Below, piece after piece: positions 36,722-46,544 of a DNA stretch of 64,000 bases. The notes under the pieces are model-generated. The model had not been told where the DNA came from. It saw only the letters and a program-made list of their open reading frames with translations, and searched no databases. Made by a program: the position numbers and the translations under genes. Positions within the stretch are counted from its first letter, which is position 1, and each line of letters begins with the position of its first letter. Origin of the DNA: an uncultured Croceicoccus sp. (GTDB lineage Bacteria > Pseudomonadota > Alphaproteobacteria > Sphingomonadales > Sphingomonadaceae); assembly GCF_947496385.1 (NCBI RefSeq), contig NZ_CANMCP010000005.1:124001-188000 (forward strand), read 5' to 3'.

Positions 36722-37606
36722 TTACCCCTCTCGGGCGAGCATGACCGGCGCGTGCACCATGCGCAGGACCGACGTCGTGGTCGACCCGACGATGAGCTGC
36801 CGCAGCGGCGAATGGCCGTAGGCGCCCATGACGAGCATCGCGCCCGGCGTATCCTTCACCACCTCGGCGATGACCTGATCCGCCTTGCCCTGCCGGTGCA
36901 CGGCGGTGACCTCGAACTGCTCCCGCAGGCGTTCCACGCCCAGCGTCAGCACGTCGCGGTGCGTCCGGTCATCCGCGCCGACGATCACGATGGTCACCGG
37001 CAGGCCGGCATAGACGGGCGACTGACACAGCCGGTTCACGGCATGGCGGGAGGCCTTGCTGCCATCGAACGCCACGATCAGCGAGGTCGGCGGCGCGGCC
37101 TCCCGGTTGGCGACGAGCACGGGCCGGCTGCTCGCCCTGACGACGCGCTCCACCTTGGACCCCAGATGCTCGCGCGCGAAACCGTGGCTCGCGCCGCGCT
37201 TGCCGATGATGACGGTGCGGGCATGTTCCTCCCGCTCGATCACGTTTTCGACGATGCCGCCATGCCGGTGAAGCAGGCGCACCGCCGGTGCCCCCTCCTC
37301 GATCGCGACGTCGTGCGCGGCCTTGAGCAGCGCGCGCCCGCGCTCCACCTCGAGCCGGGCGGATTTCTCCTCCAGCTCGGTCAGCTCTTCGAGCAGGTCG
37401 CCCTTCACGCCGAGGCCGATCGCCCCCGACAGATCATGCCGCTGAGTCACCGCGTCCTTGCGCTGCACCACGTGGAGGATCTCCACCGGGAGATCGAGCC
37501 GCCGAGCCGCCCACGACGCCAGCCGCACGACCGGCGCGGCGTAGGGGGAGCTGTCGATGCACGCGAGCACGCATTCGTCCTCGTGGGCGGTATCCATGTC
37601 GGTCAT
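36722..37606 (-). CDS. tandem-domain universal stress protein
   Basis: 294 residues with two Usp domains (about 10-150 and 165-294). The second has the G-2x-G-9x-GS ATP-binding signature, MGAYGHSPLRQLIVGSTTT; the first has the related IGKRGASHGFAREHLGS with one extra residue. Tandem Usp proteins are stress-induced cytoplasmic regulators. The ATG at 37606 shares one base with the stop of the SulP transporter upstream (TGATG), so the two are expressed together. Confidence 0.9.
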   Translation of the reverse strand: MTDMDTAHEDECVLACIDSSPYAAPVVRLASWAARRLDLPVEILHVVQRKDAVTQRHDLSGAIGLGVKGDLLEELTELEEKSARLEVERGRALLKAAHDVAIEEGAPAVRLLHRHGGIVENVIEREEHARTVIIGKRGASHGFAREHLGSKVERVVRASSRPVLVANREAAPPTSLIVAFDGSKASRHAVNRLCQSPVYAGLPVTIVIVGADDRTHRDVLTLGVERLREQFEVTAVHRQGKADQVIAEVVKDTPGAMLVMGAYGHSPLRQLIVGSTTTSVLRMVHAPVMLAREG

Positions 37607-39090
37607 CAATGCGCTCCTGCGGCGGGGACGGCGTCCGGCTTGTCATGCGTGCCGTATTTTTCGATCATGCGGGCGCTTTCGGCATTCAGCCCGACAATAT
37701 CCACGTGGGTGCCTTCGCGCCGGAAACGGTGCACCACCTTGTCGAGCACGCCGATCCCGGTGATGTCCCAGAAATGCGCGGCCGACACGTCGAGCGTGAC
37801 GCGGTCCGTCACCTCGCGGAAATCGAAGGACGAGAGGAACCGGTCCGAACTGGCGAAGAACACCTGCCCCGCAATGCGATAACGGCGGTGGCGCGTGTCC
37901 TCGTCGAACTCGCTCGTCACCTCGAACAGGCGGGTCACCTTGCCGGCAAAGAACAGGCCCGACAGGATCACGCCCGCCAGCACGCCCTGCGCCAGATCGT
38001 GCGTCCATACCACGACGATCACGGTGACCAGCATGACCACGCTTGATTGCCACGGATTGTATCGCACGTCGCGGATGGACCGCCAGCTGAACGTGCCGAT
38101 CGATACCATGATCATCACCGCGACGAGGCTGGGCATCGGGATTTGCGCAACGAGCGGGCCAAGCACGAGGATGAGGAACAGCAGCGCCACGCCGGCCGTC
38201 AGCGTCGACAGGCGCGTCGACCCGCCCGATTTCACGTTGATCACCGATTGCCCGATCATCGCGCAGCCGCCCATCCCGCCGAAAAAGCCGGTGATGAAAT
38301 TGGCGATGCCCTGCCCGCGCATCTCGCGCCTTTTATCGGAGCCGGTATCGGTAAGCTCGTCCACGATCTGCGCCGTGAGCATCGATTCCAGGAGGCCCAC
38401 CGCCGCCATCGTCGCCGCATAGGGCGCGATGATGAGCAGCGTTTCCAGCGTGAACGGCACGTCCGGCAAGGCAAGGAACGGCAGCGTTTCGGGAAGGCGC
38501 CCCATGTCGCCGACCGAATTGACCGCGACCCCGCTATAGATCGCGAAGGCGGTGAGCACCACGATCGCCACCAGCGGCGAGGGCACCGCACGCGTCAGCA
38601 GGGGGAACAGGTAGATGATGGCAAGCCCCGCCGCCACCATCGCATAGGTTTCCCACCCCATCCCGATCAATTGCGGCAATTGCGCGATGAAGATCAGGAT
38701 CGCGAGTGCGTTGACGAACCCCGTCACCACCGATTTCGACACATATTGCATCAGCAGGTCGAGCCGGAGCAGCCCCGCGATCACCTGTATGATGCCCATC
38801 AAAATCGTCGCCGCGAAGAGGTAGCCGACCCCGTAATCGCGCACCAGCGGCAGCACCACAACCGCCACCGCCGCCGTCGCCGCCGAAATCATGCCCGGCC
38901 GCCCGCCGGTAAACGCGATGATCACCGCGATGGTGAAACTCGCATACAGGCCCACGCGCGGGTCCACCCCGGCGATGATCGAAAAGCCGATCGCCTCCGG
39001 TATCAGCGCAAGCGCCACCACCAGCCCGGCGAGCAGGTCATTGCGCGGAGAGGACAGCCATTCGCGGCGAATGGCGTTGAACGAAGGCAT
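37606..39090 (-). CDS. SulP family anion transporter with STAS domain
   Basis: 494 residues: about 11-14 membrane segments (residues 20-375) followed by a cytoplasmic STAS domain (about 395-480; [19 protein letters not shown]). The N-terminal [19 protein letters not shown] is the usual SulP signature. Substrates in the family include sulfate, bicarbonate and dicarboxylates and cannot be chosen here. Coupled to the Usp gene. Confidence 0.93.
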   Translation of the reverse strand: MPSFNAIRREWLSSPRNDLLAGLVVALALIPEAIGFSIIAGVDPRVGLYASFTIAVIIAFTGGRPGMISAATAAVAVVVLPLVRDYGVGYLFAATILMGIIQVIAGLLRLDLLMQYVSKSVVTGFVNALAILIFIAQLPQLIGMGWETYAMVAAGLAIIYLFPLLTRAVPSPLVAIVVLTAFAIYSGVAVNSVGDMGRLPETLPFLALPDVPFTLETLLIIAPYAATMAAVGLLESMLTAQIVDELTDTGSDKRREMRGQGIANFITGFFGGMGGCAMIGQSVINVKSGGSTRLSTLTAGVALLFLILVLGPLVAQIPMPSLVAVMIMVSIGTFSWRSIRDVRYNPWQSSVVMLVTVIVVVWTHDLAQGVLAGVILSGLFFAGKVTRLFEVTSEFDEDTRHRRYRIAGQVFFASSDRFLSSFDFREVTDRVTLDVSAAHFWDITGIGVLDKVVHRFRREGTHVDIVGLNAESARMIEKYGTHDKPDAVPAAGAH

Positions 39091-39210
39091 GCTGGAACCC
39101 TTGAAACGGTTTGGAAAAAACAGGGCAAATGGCCGGGTGGGTCACCAATGTTGCCCCGGCCCATGGATCACGCGTAGCGATGCAGGCCCGATGCTGCAAG
39201 TGCGAGGGGG

Positions 39211-39408
39211 TCAGTCGGCGGGCGTATCGATGAGGGTTGCCCCATTATCGGTCGGAACGGTCCAGATCGCGACATTGACCATGAGCGCGAAGGCGAGGAT
39301 CGTCATCAATCCGGCGCGGTTGCGATCCCCGCGGCGCCACGCGACGAACGCGCCGAACACGAACACCGCGGCGGCAAGCACGAGAATGGACAGCACGAGG
39401 TCGGTCAT
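39211..39408 (-). CDS. small two-helix membrane protein, function unknown
   Basis: 65 residues: two hydrophobic helices (about 4-24 and 33-52) linked by the charged turn [10 protein letters not shown], with a short polar tail. The pattern and the intact ATG/stop fit a genuine small inner-membrane protein; no family was recognised. It is divergent from the DUF3597 gene with 130 bp between. Confidence 0.7.
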   Translation of the reverse strand: MTDLVLSILVLAAAVFVFGAFVAWRRGDRNRAGLMTILAFALMVNVAIWTVPTDNGATLIDTPAD

Positions 39409-39461
39409 CGCCCTTTCCTAACGGCTGAGCCCGGCGATGCAATATCGCGCGGTCGCCTGCG

Positions 39462-39489
39462 GGAACGCTTTGCCATATCCGGACGCTTT
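39462..39489 (+). promoter_or_regulatory. candidate EcfG-type promoter upstream of the DUF3597 gene
   Basis: GGAAC is followed after 17 bp by CGCTTT, close to the general-stress EcfG consensus GGAAC-N16/17-CGTT with one inserted or changed base. It ends 49 bp before the start codon. Weak by itself. Confidence 0.3.
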
Positions 39490-39538
39490 GGCCGGGTAAT
39501 GCCCGCCGGCCCCTCCGGCGGCGCGAGAGGAGACAGCG

Positions 39539-39970
39539 ATGAGCATATTCGGCAAGCTGAAAGACGCGATCCTGGGCGACAGGAAAGAGGAAGCCCGGCC
39601 CGCACCGCCGGCACAGGACAAGGGAAGCTTCGGCAAGCCGCTGGGCGGCGCGGGAACGGCATCGGCGGGCCGGCCGGCACCAACGCCCGCGCCCGCACCC
39701 GCCCGGGCCGCCTCGATCGATTCGGTCGATGTCGAGCGCCGCCTCGATGCGCGGCCGGGCGCGGACAATCTCAACTGGCGCACGTCGATCGTCGACCTGA
39801 TGAAGCTCGTCGGCGTCGACAGCAGCTATGACAATCGCAAGGAACTGGCGCAGGAACTCGGCCGGAGCGATTATGCGGGTTCGGCGGAAGACAATATCTG
39901 GCTGCACAAGGCGACCATGCGGCAGATCGCGCAGAACGGCGGGCGCGTGCCGGCCTCGATGACGGACTGA
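39539..39970 (+). CDS. DUF3597 family protein
   Basis: 143 residues. The start MSIFGKLKDAILGDRKEE is typical, followed by a Pro/Ala-rich linker (about 20-60) and a C-terminal helical domain (about 63-137; LNWRTSIVDLMKLVGVDSSYDNRKELAQEL). The family resembles a LysM-associated domain of unknown function found in stress-related contexts. A purine-rich ribosome-binding site AGGAGA precedes the ATG. Confidence 0.88.
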   Translation: MSIFGKLKDAILGDRKEEARPAPPAQDKGSFGKPLGGAGTASAGRPAPTPAPAPARAASIDSVDVERRLDARPGADNLNWRTSIVDLMKLVGVDSSYDNRKELAQELGRSDYAGSAEDNIWLHKATMRQIAQNGGRVPASMTD

Positions 39971-39988
39971 GGGCAGACACCCGAAACG

Positions 39989-40028
39989 AAAACGTCCCCG
40001 GACGCGCATCGGCGGCCGGGGGCGTTTC
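39989..40028. terminator. terminator between the DUF3597 gene and pckA
   Basis: AAACGTCCCCGG pairs with CCGGGGGCGTTT (one mismatch) around a loop of about 15 bases. T- and A-tracts on the two sides fit the convergent genes. Confidence 0.7.
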
Positions 40029-40047
40029 GCATGGCGGAATGCGGGAA

Positions 40048-41625
40048 TTACGCGACGCTGGGCGCGGCCTTGCGGACGCCTTCATCGACATGCGCCTCGA
40101 ACTCGGCGAAATTGTCGACGAACAGCTGCACCAGCTTTTGTGCAGTGCGGTCGTATTCCTCCTTGTCGTCCCAGGTCGAACGCGGGTCGAGAATGGCGCT
40201 GTCGACGCCGTTCACCGCGACGGGCACCTCGAATCCGAAATTCGGATCCTTGCGGAATTCCGCATCGTTGAGCGAACCGTCGAGCGCGGCATTGAGCAGG
40301 GCGCGCGTCGCCTTGATCGGCATGCGGCTTCCGGTGCCATACTTGCCGCCGGTCCAGCCGGTGTTGACGAGCCAACACGACACGCCGCCCTTCGCGATGC
40401 GTTCCTTGAGAAGATTGCCGTAGACCGAGGGATGGCGCGGCATAAACGGCGCGCCGAAACAGGTGGAGAACGTCGCTTCCGGCTCGGTCACGCCGATCTC
40501 GGTCCCGGCCACCTTCGCGGTATAGCCCGAGAGGAAATGATACATCGCCTGATCCGGGGTGAGCCGCGAAATCGGGGGCAGCACGCCAAACGCATCGGCG
40601 GTCAGCATGATGACGTTCGACGGCACCGGCCCCATGTTCTCGTCCGAGGTGTTGGGGATCGATTCCAGCGGATAGGCACCGCGCGTATTTTCCGCGAGCG
40701 AGTTGTCGTCGAAATCGAGATTGCCGTTTTCGTCCATCACCACGTTTTCGAGCACGGTGCCGTGCATCTTCGTCGTGGCGAAGATTTCGGGCTCGGCCTC
40801 TTCGGACAGGCGGATCATCTTGGCATAGCAGCCGCCCTCGAAATTGAAGACCGCCGTGTCGGACCAGCCATGTTCGTCATCGCCGATCAACGTGCGGCTG
40901 GCGTCGGCGGACAGTGTCGTCTTGCCCGTGCCGGACAGGCCGAAGAACACCGCCGTTTCCCCGTCGGGCCCGATATTGGCCGAACAATGCATCGGCATCA
41001 CGCCCTTGGGCGGGAGGAGATAGTTGAGGATGCCGAACACGCTCTTCTTCATCTCGCCCGCATATTTGGTCCCGCCGATCAGGATGAGCTTTTCGGTGAG
41101 GTTCACGGCGACGACGGTTTCGCTGCGCGTGCCGTGGCGTTCGGGATCGGCGCGAAAACTGGGCAGGTCGATGATGGTGTATTCGGGATCGAACCCGTCA
41201 AGCTCGCCTTCCGTCGGGCGGACCAGCAGGGTGCGGATGAACAGATTGTGCCAGGCCAACTCGTTCACGACGCGCACGTTGACGCGGTGTTCGGGCTGCG
41301 ACCCGCCGAACAGGTCGGCGACATAGAGCGTGTCCTTGCCCGCGAGCGCCTCGAGGAAATCGGCCTTGAGCGCGGCGAAATGGTCGGGCGTCATGGGCAC
41401 GTTGGTCTTACCCCACCAGATCGTGTCCTCGGTCGTGGCATCGCGGACGATGAACTTGTCCTTGGCCGAACGGCCGGTGTGCTTGCCGGTTTCCACGACG
41501 AGCGGACCGCTGGCGGCCAGCTTGCCCTCATCGTTCTTCAGCGCGTGTTCGACGAGATCGTCGGTACCGAGATTGCCATGGATTGTGGCGGACGTCTCGA
41601 ATTTCAAAGGGGTGCTCAGCGACAC
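40048..41625 (-). CDS. pckA: phosphoenolpyruvate carboxykinase (ATP)
   Basis: 525 residues. Signatures: [13 protein letters not shown] (kinase 1a loop) near residue 232, LIGDDEHGW just after it, and [12 protein letters not shown] near 432. It turns oxaloacetate into phosphoenolpyruvate, the first step of gluconeogenesis. Start choice: ATG at 41631 lies right against an AGGAGA ribosome-binding site, too close to work well, while the GTG at 41625 sits about 7 bases from it and gives the family-like [10 protein letters not shown]. The gene diverges from chvI, an arrangement widely conserved in alphaproteobacteria. Confidence 0.93.
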   Translation of the reverse strand: MSLSTPLKFETSATIHGNLGTDDLVEHALKNDEGKLAASGPLVVETGKHTGRSAKDKFIVRDATTEDTIWWGKTNVPMTPDHFAALKADFLEALAGKDTLYVADLFGGSQPEHRVNVRVVNELAWHNLFIRTLLVRPTEGELDGFDPEYTIIDLPSFRADPERHGTRSETVVAVNLTEKLILIGGTKYAGEMKKSVFGILNYLLPPKGVMPMHCSANIGPDGETAVFFGLSGTGKTTLSADASRTLIGDDEHGWSDTAVFNFEGGCYAKMIRLSEEAEPEIFATTKMHGTVLENVVMDENGNLDFDDNSLAENTRGAYPLESIPNTSDENMGPVPSNVIMLTADAFGVLPPISRLTPDQAMYHFLSGYTAKVAGTEIGVTEPEATFSTCFGAPFMPRHPSVYGNLLKERIAKGGVSCWLVNTGWTGGKYGTGSRMPIKATRALLNAALDGSLNDAEFRKDPNFGFEVPVAVNGVDSAILDPRSTWDDKEEYDRTAQKLVQLFVDNFAEFEAHVDEGVRKAAPSVA

Positions 41626-42011
41626 GGGCATTCTCCTGACGGGGCCCTCGTTCGGCAAACCGCACCACGCGGCAGGAGGGCAAATTGCACGGCGGCAAAT
41701 GAACTAGGCCGCGAACCCACCCGGCCTGCAGAGCGATGGAACTGCCCCTTGCGAAACGCGACCCCCGACTGGATTCGCCTAGCGCATAGCCGCGGGGGCG
41801 CGGTCCGTCAAACGTCACGCGACACAGGGTGAATGACGCCGATTTATGCGATAAATGAGCCGGATTTGGCCTGTCTCGGCCCACCGGGAGAATGCGGCGA
41901 CCGCGCCGAAATTCGGACCATTGGCACTTGGCCATGCCGGGGCCATATTGCATGGACGTGCGAGAGGGTTGCAGCCCGCCCGCGAACCGCATAACCGAAA
42001 GCCGCACCGCA
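41626..42011. other. divergent regulatory region between pckA and chvI
   Basis: 386 bp without a gene. It must carry the promoters of pckA and the chvI operon. A TGGCAC reading near 41922 recalls a sigma-54 -24 element but the -12 element is one base off spacing. No clear ChvI or other operator was identified by eye. Confidence 0.6.
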
Positions 42012-42722
42012 ATGACGCAGACGATTGCCCTGGTCGATGACGACCGTAATATATTGACCGGCCTGTCGATCGCATTGAAGGCCGAGGGGTTCGACACGCG
42101 CGTCTATCCCGACGGGTCCGCCGCGCTGGAGGCGCTGCTCGACAATCCGCCCGACCTTGCCGTGTGCGACATCAAGATGCCGCGCATGGACGGGCTGGAA
42201 CTGCTGCGCCAGCTGCGCGAGCGTTCGTCCCTGCCGGTGATCTTCCTCACGTCGAAGACGGGCGAGGAGGACGAGGCGCTCGGCCTGTCGATCGGCGCGG
42301 ACGATTATATCGCGAAACCGTTCTCGCAGGCGCTGCTCATCGCGCGCATCCGTGCCCTGCTCCGGCGCGAGGAACTCGTCCGCGCGCGTGTCGCCGGGGA
42401 GGCGGGCGAAACCGCGGCCGAAACGATGGAGCGCGGGCGGCTCGTACTCGAACCCGAACGGCACCGGGTGACATGGGACGGGGCGCCGGTGTCGCTCACC
42501 GTCACGGAATTCCTCATCCTGGAGGCGCTGGCGCAGCGGCCCGGCGTGGTGAAGACCCGCGATCAGCTGATGGATGCGGCGTACAAGGACGACGTCTTCG
42601 TCGACGATCGCACCATCGACAGCCATATCAAGCGTCTGCGCCGCAAGTTCCGGCAGGTCGATGGCGATTTCAACGGCATCACCACGCTTTACGGCGCAGG
42701 CTACAGCTTTGCCGGCGACTGA
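42012..42722 (+). CDS. chvI: response regulator ChvI
   Basis: 236 residues: a receiver domain (about 4-120) with VDDDRN acidic residues, phosphoacceptor aspartate in [13 protein letters not shown] near residue 54 and lysine in AKPFSQ near 103; then an OmpR-type winged helix (about 140-235; [21 protein letters not shown]). In rhizobia and relatives ChvG/ChvI responds to acid and envelope stress. The start at 42012 gives the family-like [11 protein letters not shown]. The end overlaps the kinase gene. Confidence 0.94.
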   Translation: MTQTIALVDDDRNILTGLSIALKAEGFDTRVYPDGSAALEALLDNPPDLAVCDIKMPRMDGLELLRQLRERSSLPVIFLTSKTGEEDEALGLSIGADDYIAKPFSQALLIARIRALLRREELVRARVAGEAGETAAETMERGRLVLEPERHRVTWDGAPVSLTVTEFLILEALAQRPGVVKTRDQLMDAAYKDDVFVDDRTIDSHIKRLRRKFRQVDGDFNGITTLYGAGYSFAGD

Positions 42723-44331
42723 GACCACCGAAGATCTCGCCGCCCGCCCGGCGGAGGATATTCCCGACCGCCTGTTCTGGACCCGGCGCTTTTCCCTCAC
42801 CACGCGTATCCTCGCGGTGAACGTGCTGATCGTGGCGTTGCTGGCGGGCGGGCTGTTCTTTCTCGACACCTATCGCAAGCAGCTCATTGCCGAGCGGTTC
42901 AAGCTCGCACGCTCTGAAGTCGAGATCATCGGCAACGCGCTCGCCGAGGCGCCGTCGAGCGAGCATGCCGCCCTGCTCGCCCGGATCGGCGCGGAGCAGG
43001 AGCTGCGCCTGCGCACCTTCGGCGCCCTCGGCCGGCTACAGACCGACAGCTTCGTCGTGGGCGAGCCCAGCTTTACCTTTGCCGAGGACAGCGACGAGGC
43101 GTTTTCGGCCCGCGTCGCGCAATGGATGGACCGCACGGTCGATTTCCTCGTCGGGGCACCGCCGGTACCGCCCTATTACCCCGCCGCCGACCGGCCCGAC
43201 ATGAACAACCCCGCGACGAAGCCCGAATTTCCCGAGATCTTCGTCGCGGAGCAGGCCGGGTCCGGGACGGTGATGCTGCGCTATGCGCCCGACCGCACGC
43301 CGGTGATCACCGCCGCCGCGCCCTATGGGCCGCAGGGCGAAACGCTGCTTTCGGTGCGCAATGCGTCCGACATCACGCAATCCGTGCGCGCCGCGCGGCA
43401 GACGCTGCTCGTGTTGCTCGCGCTGTCCATTCTCGCATCGGTGCAGTTGTCGCTGTTCCTCGCGCGGACCATCGTGCAGCCATTGCGCATGCTGGCGCGG
43501 GCGGCGGCGCGGGTGAGACTTGGCCGCGACCGGGAGGTGGTCGTGCCCCGCCTGCCCGAACGCGGGGACGAGATCGGCATGCTGGCCCGCGCGCTGTCCG
43601 ACATGACGAGCGCGCTGCGCGAAAGGATCGACGCGGGCGAGGCCTTTGCCGCCGATGTCAGCCACGAGCTGAAAAATCCGCTCGCCTCGCTGCGATCCGC
43701 GCTGGAGACGATGGACAATATCGACGATCCGGACCTGCGCGCGCAATTGCTCGACCTCGCGCATCAGGACGTGCGGCGCATCGACCGGCTGATCACCGAA
43801 ATCGCGGATGCGAGCCGCGTCGACGCGGAATTGAGCCGCGCGACATTCGTGCCGGTCGACCTGTTCGCCCTCGCCGAAGGGGTGCTGGGCGGGCGCACCG
43901 CAGCCTCGCGCATCGGCGAGGAACGGCATCTCAGCTTCGAGGTGGAAAGCGCACCGACCAGCGCCACGATGGTCATGGGCGATCCCGCCCGGCTGGAACG
44001 GGTGGTCGAAAATCTCGTCGACAACGCGGCGAGCTTCTCCCCGCCCGAAGGCCGCGTCGTCATCCGTTTCGCCGAACGCGCCGACATGGTGGAAATGACC
44101 GTCACGGACGACGGCCCCGGCGTCGCGCCCGAAAACCGCGAGCGCATTTTCGAACGCTTCCACTCCGACCGTCCGGGCGAGGAACATTTCGGCAAGCACA
44201 GCGGGCTCGGCCTTGCCATCGCGCGGTCCATCGTGCGCGGACATGACGGGACCCTACAGGTGCAGGGGCGCGACGATGGCGAGAGCGGCGCGGTGATGGC
44301 CATCGTCCTGCCCGCGCTGAACCCCGAATGA
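42709..44331 (+). CDS. chvG: sensor histidine kinase ChvG
   Basis: About 540 residues. Two membrane helices (about 32-52 and 228-250) flank a periplasmic sensor domain; HAMP (about 250-305), HisKA with [18 protein letters not shown] near residue 320, and HATPase_c ([45 protein letters not shown]) follow. No ATG fits the N-terminus; a TTG at 42709 overlapping chvI by 14 bases is the most likely start. The stop overlaps hprK (ATGA). Together with ChvI it forms the acid/envelope two-component system. Confidence 0.92.
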   Translation: MPATETTEDLAARPAEDIPDRLFWTRRFSLTTRILAVNVLIVALLAGGLFFLDTYRKQLIAERFKLARSEVEIIGNALAEAPSSEHAALLARIGAEQELRLRTFGALGRLQTDSFVVGEPSFTFAEDSDEAFSARVAQWMDRTVDFLVGAPPVPPYYPAADRPDMNNPATKPEFPEIFVAEQAGSGTVMLRYAPDRTPVITAAAPYGPQGETLLSVRNASDITQSVRAARQTLLVLLALSILASVQLSLFLARTIVQPLRMLARAAARVRLGRDREVVVPRLPERGDEIGMLARALSDMTSALRERIDAGEAFAADVSHELKNPLASLRSALETMDNIDDPDLRAQLLDLAHQDVRRIDRLITEIADASRVDAELSRATFVPVDLFALAEGVLGGRTAASRIGEERHLSFEVESAPTSATMVMGDPARLERVVENLVDNAASFSPPEGRVVIRFAERADMVEMTVTDDGPGVAPENRERIFERFHSDRPGEEHFGKHSGLGLAIARSIVRGHDGTLQVQGRDDGESGAVMAIVLPALNPE

Positions 44332-44759
44332 GTGCGCAGCGACACGGCCTCGCGCATCAGGCGAGCGTGGTCGCCATCGCGGGGCGCGCCATCATGATCG
44401 AGGGCGCGCCGGGCACCGGGAAAAGCGCGCTCGCCCATGCGCTGATCGACCGGGGGGCCGCGCTCATCGGGGACGATGGGGTGATGCTCGATGTGCGCGA
44501 GGGGCGTTTATGGGCCGCGCCCCATCCCGCCACGCGCGGCCTGTTCGAGATCCGCAATGTCGGAATCGTGACGATGCCGGTGGTATCCGCGCCGGTCGCG
44601 CTCGTGCTGATCCTCGCCGGCGATGCGCCCCGCTATGTCGAAGCGGCGGCACGGGTCGTGCGTGGCGGGTGCGACATCCCTGCCCTCACCCTGTTCGCGG
44701 ATACGCCTGCGCTGCCACTCCGCGCGGAGGCCGCGCTGACCCTTCACGGCTTGGGATGA
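44328..44759 (+). CDS. hprK: short HPr kinase/phosphorylase-like protein
   Basis: 143 residues, about half the length of Firmicute HprK because the N-terminal domain is absent; this short form is usual in alphaproteobacteria. A P-loop GAPGTGKSALAHALI near residue 27 and GDDGVMLDVREGRLWAAPH near 48 are visible. It probably phosphorylates a serine of HPr encoded further down the same cluster. It overlaps chvG by ATGA, tying it to the ChvG/ChvI unit. Confidence 0.88.
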   Translation: MSAQRHGLAHQASVVAIAGRAIMIEGAPGTGKSALAHALIDRGAALIGDDGVMLDVREGRLWAAPHPATRGLFEIRNVGIVTMPVVSAPVALVLILAGDAPRYVEAAARVVRGGCDIPALTLFADTPALPLRAEAALTLHGLG

Positions 44760-44840
44760 GAGGCGAAAAGCGCCCCTTTATCGGACGGATTTGCGACAAA
44801 TCCTTGCATGCTGCTTGTGCGAAGCCATAGCTCGTCCGAC

Positions 44841-45776
44841 ATGACCAGCGATTCGCCCGAAAACCCGACCCGATTGCTGATGGTCACCGGCATGCTTGGC
44901 GCGGGCAAGACGACCGCGCTGCGTGCGCTGGAGGATCTGGGCTGGGAGCCGGTCGACAATTTTCCGATCCGCATGCTGCCCATTTTGATGGAGACGGAGC
45001 GCGGGCTCGGCCATGCGAGCGAGGACGGCCCGCCGCCGCCGCTCGCCATCGGATTTGACGCCCGCACGCGCGGTTTCGACCCGCTCGCGATCATCGGCGA
45101 CGCGCGCGCGCTGGCCGAGAAAAAATCGGTCGAGGTGACGAGCCTGTTCCTCGATTGCAGCTCGAACGAGCTGGAGCGCCGCTATAACGAGACGCGGCGC
45201 CGCCACCCGCTCGCCAGCGATCGCCCGCTCGCCGCCGGGATCGCGGCAGAGCGCGAATTGCTCGCCCCGCTGGCACGATGGGCCGATGTCGTCGTGACGA
45301 CCACCGCATTCTCGACACAGGATCTGCAACAGACCTTGCGCGAATTGTTCGCGCCCAGCGCGCCGCAATCCATGACCGTCACGATCAGCAGCTTCGGCTT
45401 TTCGCGCGGCATGCCGCCGATTGCCGATCTGGTGTTCGACATGCGCTTTCTCGACAATCCGCACTGGGTCGATGCGCTGCGCCCGCTTACGGGGCGCGAC
45501 CCGGCGGTGGCCGACCATATCGCGCGCGATCCAGCGTGGGACGATGCCTTCACCCGCATTCGCGATCTCGTCCTCTCGCTGCTCCCCCGATACGAGGCGC
45601 AGGGAAAAAGCTACGTCAATATCGCCTTTGGCTGCACCGGCGGGCGGCATCGCTCGGTATTTTCGGCCGAAATGCTCAATACCGCGCTCACCCGCGCAGG
45701 CTATGCACCGGTTTTGCTGCACCGCAACCTTGACTCAGGCGCCAACGATCTGGTCGAAGGCGCCGCGAAAAGCTGA
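44841..45776 (+). CDS. rapZ: RNase adapter / nucleotide-binding protein RapZ
   Basis: 311 residues. The P-loop reads GMLGAGKTTALRALEDLGW near residue 18, and the C-terminal domain carries the conserved NIAFGCTGGRHRSVFSAEM near 267. In enterobacteria RapZ controls GlmS through small RNAs; in alphaproteobacteria its role in this PTS cluster is less certain. The start at 44841 was preferred to an upstream ATG at 44808 because it begins the family-like N-terminus. Confidence 0.93.
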   Translation: MTSDSPENPTRLLMVTGMLGAGKTTALRALEDLGWEPVDNFPIRMLPILMETERGLGHASEDGPPPPLAIGFDARTRGFDPLAIIGDARALAEKKSVEVTSLFLDCSSNELERRYNETRRRHPLASDRPLAAGIAAERELLAPLARWADVVVTTTAFSTQDLQQTLRELFAPSAPQSMTVTISSFGFSRGMPPIADLVFDMRFLDNPHWVDALRPLTGRDPAVADHIARDPAWDDAFTRIRDLVLSLLPRYEAQGKSYVNIAFGCTGGRHRSVFSAEMLNTALTRAGYAPVLLHRNLDSGANDLVEGAAKS

Positions 45777-45852
45777 TGCGCACCAATATGTCCGGGTCGA
45801 GAATTGTTAAGGATGGTGCGTGCATACCCATGCGGTGCTACGAAGGAATGAC

Positions 45853-46257
45853 ATGATCGGCCTCATTCTTGTGACTCATGGCGAGCTGGCCCGCGAATTC
45901 GTCGCCGCGATGGAGCATGTCGTCGGCCCGCAGGCGGATATCGTGCCCATCTGCATCGGCCCGAACGACGACATGGAGATGCGCCGCGACGAGATCCGCA
46001 ACGCCATCGCCGCGGTCGACAGCGGGCGCGGCGTCATCATCCTGACCGATCTGTTCGGCGGAACGCCGTCGAATCTCGCGATCTCGCTGCTGCGCGCGGG
46101 CGAGGTCGAGGTGATCGCCGGGATCAACCTGCCGATGCTGATCCGGCTGGCCGGTGCGCGCAAGCAGATGGGCGTGGGCGACGCGGTCGGCGCCGCGCGC
46201 GAGGCCGGACGCAATTACATCACCATCGCCTCCGAATTTCTGGGTCAGGACGTATGA
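45853..46257 (+). CDS. PTS EIIA component, mannose (EIIA-Man) type
   Basis: 134 residues. The phosphohistidine is in MIGLILVTHGELAREF (His-9), and the fold motif VIILTDLFGGTPSNLA is typical of EIIA-Man. No sugar-specific EIIB/EIIC is present, so it is probably a regulatory terminal acceptor of a phosphorelay rather than a transporter part. The start at 45853 has a GAAGGA ribosome-binding site. It overlaps the HPr gene (ATGA). Confidence 0.92.
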   Translation: MIGLILVTHGELAREFVAAMEHVVGPQADIVPICIGPNDDMEMRRDEIRNAIAAVDSGRGVIILTDLFGGTPSNLAISLLRAGEVEVIAGINLPMLIRLAGARKQMGVGDAVGAAREAGRNYITIASEFLGQDV

Positions 46258-46544
46258 CGGGCGACGCCGAGACCCTGTCCCGCCGCGTCACCATCGCCAA
46301 TCAGCGCGGCCTCCACGCGCGGGCCAGCGCGAAATTCGTCGAGATGGTGCAGCAATACGCCCCCGACACGCAGGTCCGTGTCGCCAAGGACGGGAACGAG
46401 GCGGCGGGCGGATCGATTCTCGGCCTGATGATGCTGGGTGCCGCGCGCGGTGACGAGATCGAGATCCGCACGCGCGGCGAACGGGCGGACGATGCGCTCG
46501 ACGCGCTCTGCACGCTCGTCGACGACCGGTTCGGAGAGGATTGA
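46254..46544 (+). CDS. ptsH: phosphocarrier protein HPr
   Basis: 96 residues. The active histidine is in NQRGLHARASAKFVEM near residue 21, and the regulatory serine region reads AAGGSILGLMML near 53, the site that HprK would use. HPr carries phosphate between enzyme I and EIIA proteins. Its genes upstream (EIIA, rapZ, hprK) and ChvG/ChvI form the conserved PTS-Ntr-type regulatory cluster. Enzyme I is not in the window. Confidence 0.94.
   Translation: MTGDAETLSRRVTIANQRGLHARASAKFVEMVQQYAPDTQVRVAKDGNEAAGGSILGLMMLGAARGDEIEIRTRGERADDALDALCTLVDDRFGED

Noticed and set aside
41922-41937. TGGCAC-like element as a sigma-54 promoter for the chvI operon
   Set aside because: The GC of the -12 element is one base too far from the GG of the -24 element, and sigma-54 is very strict about this spacing.
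44328-44759. The short HprK as a truncated pseudogene
   Set aside because: The P-loop is intact, the gene overlaps chvG neatly, and short HprK proteins of this size are usual in alphaproteobacteria.
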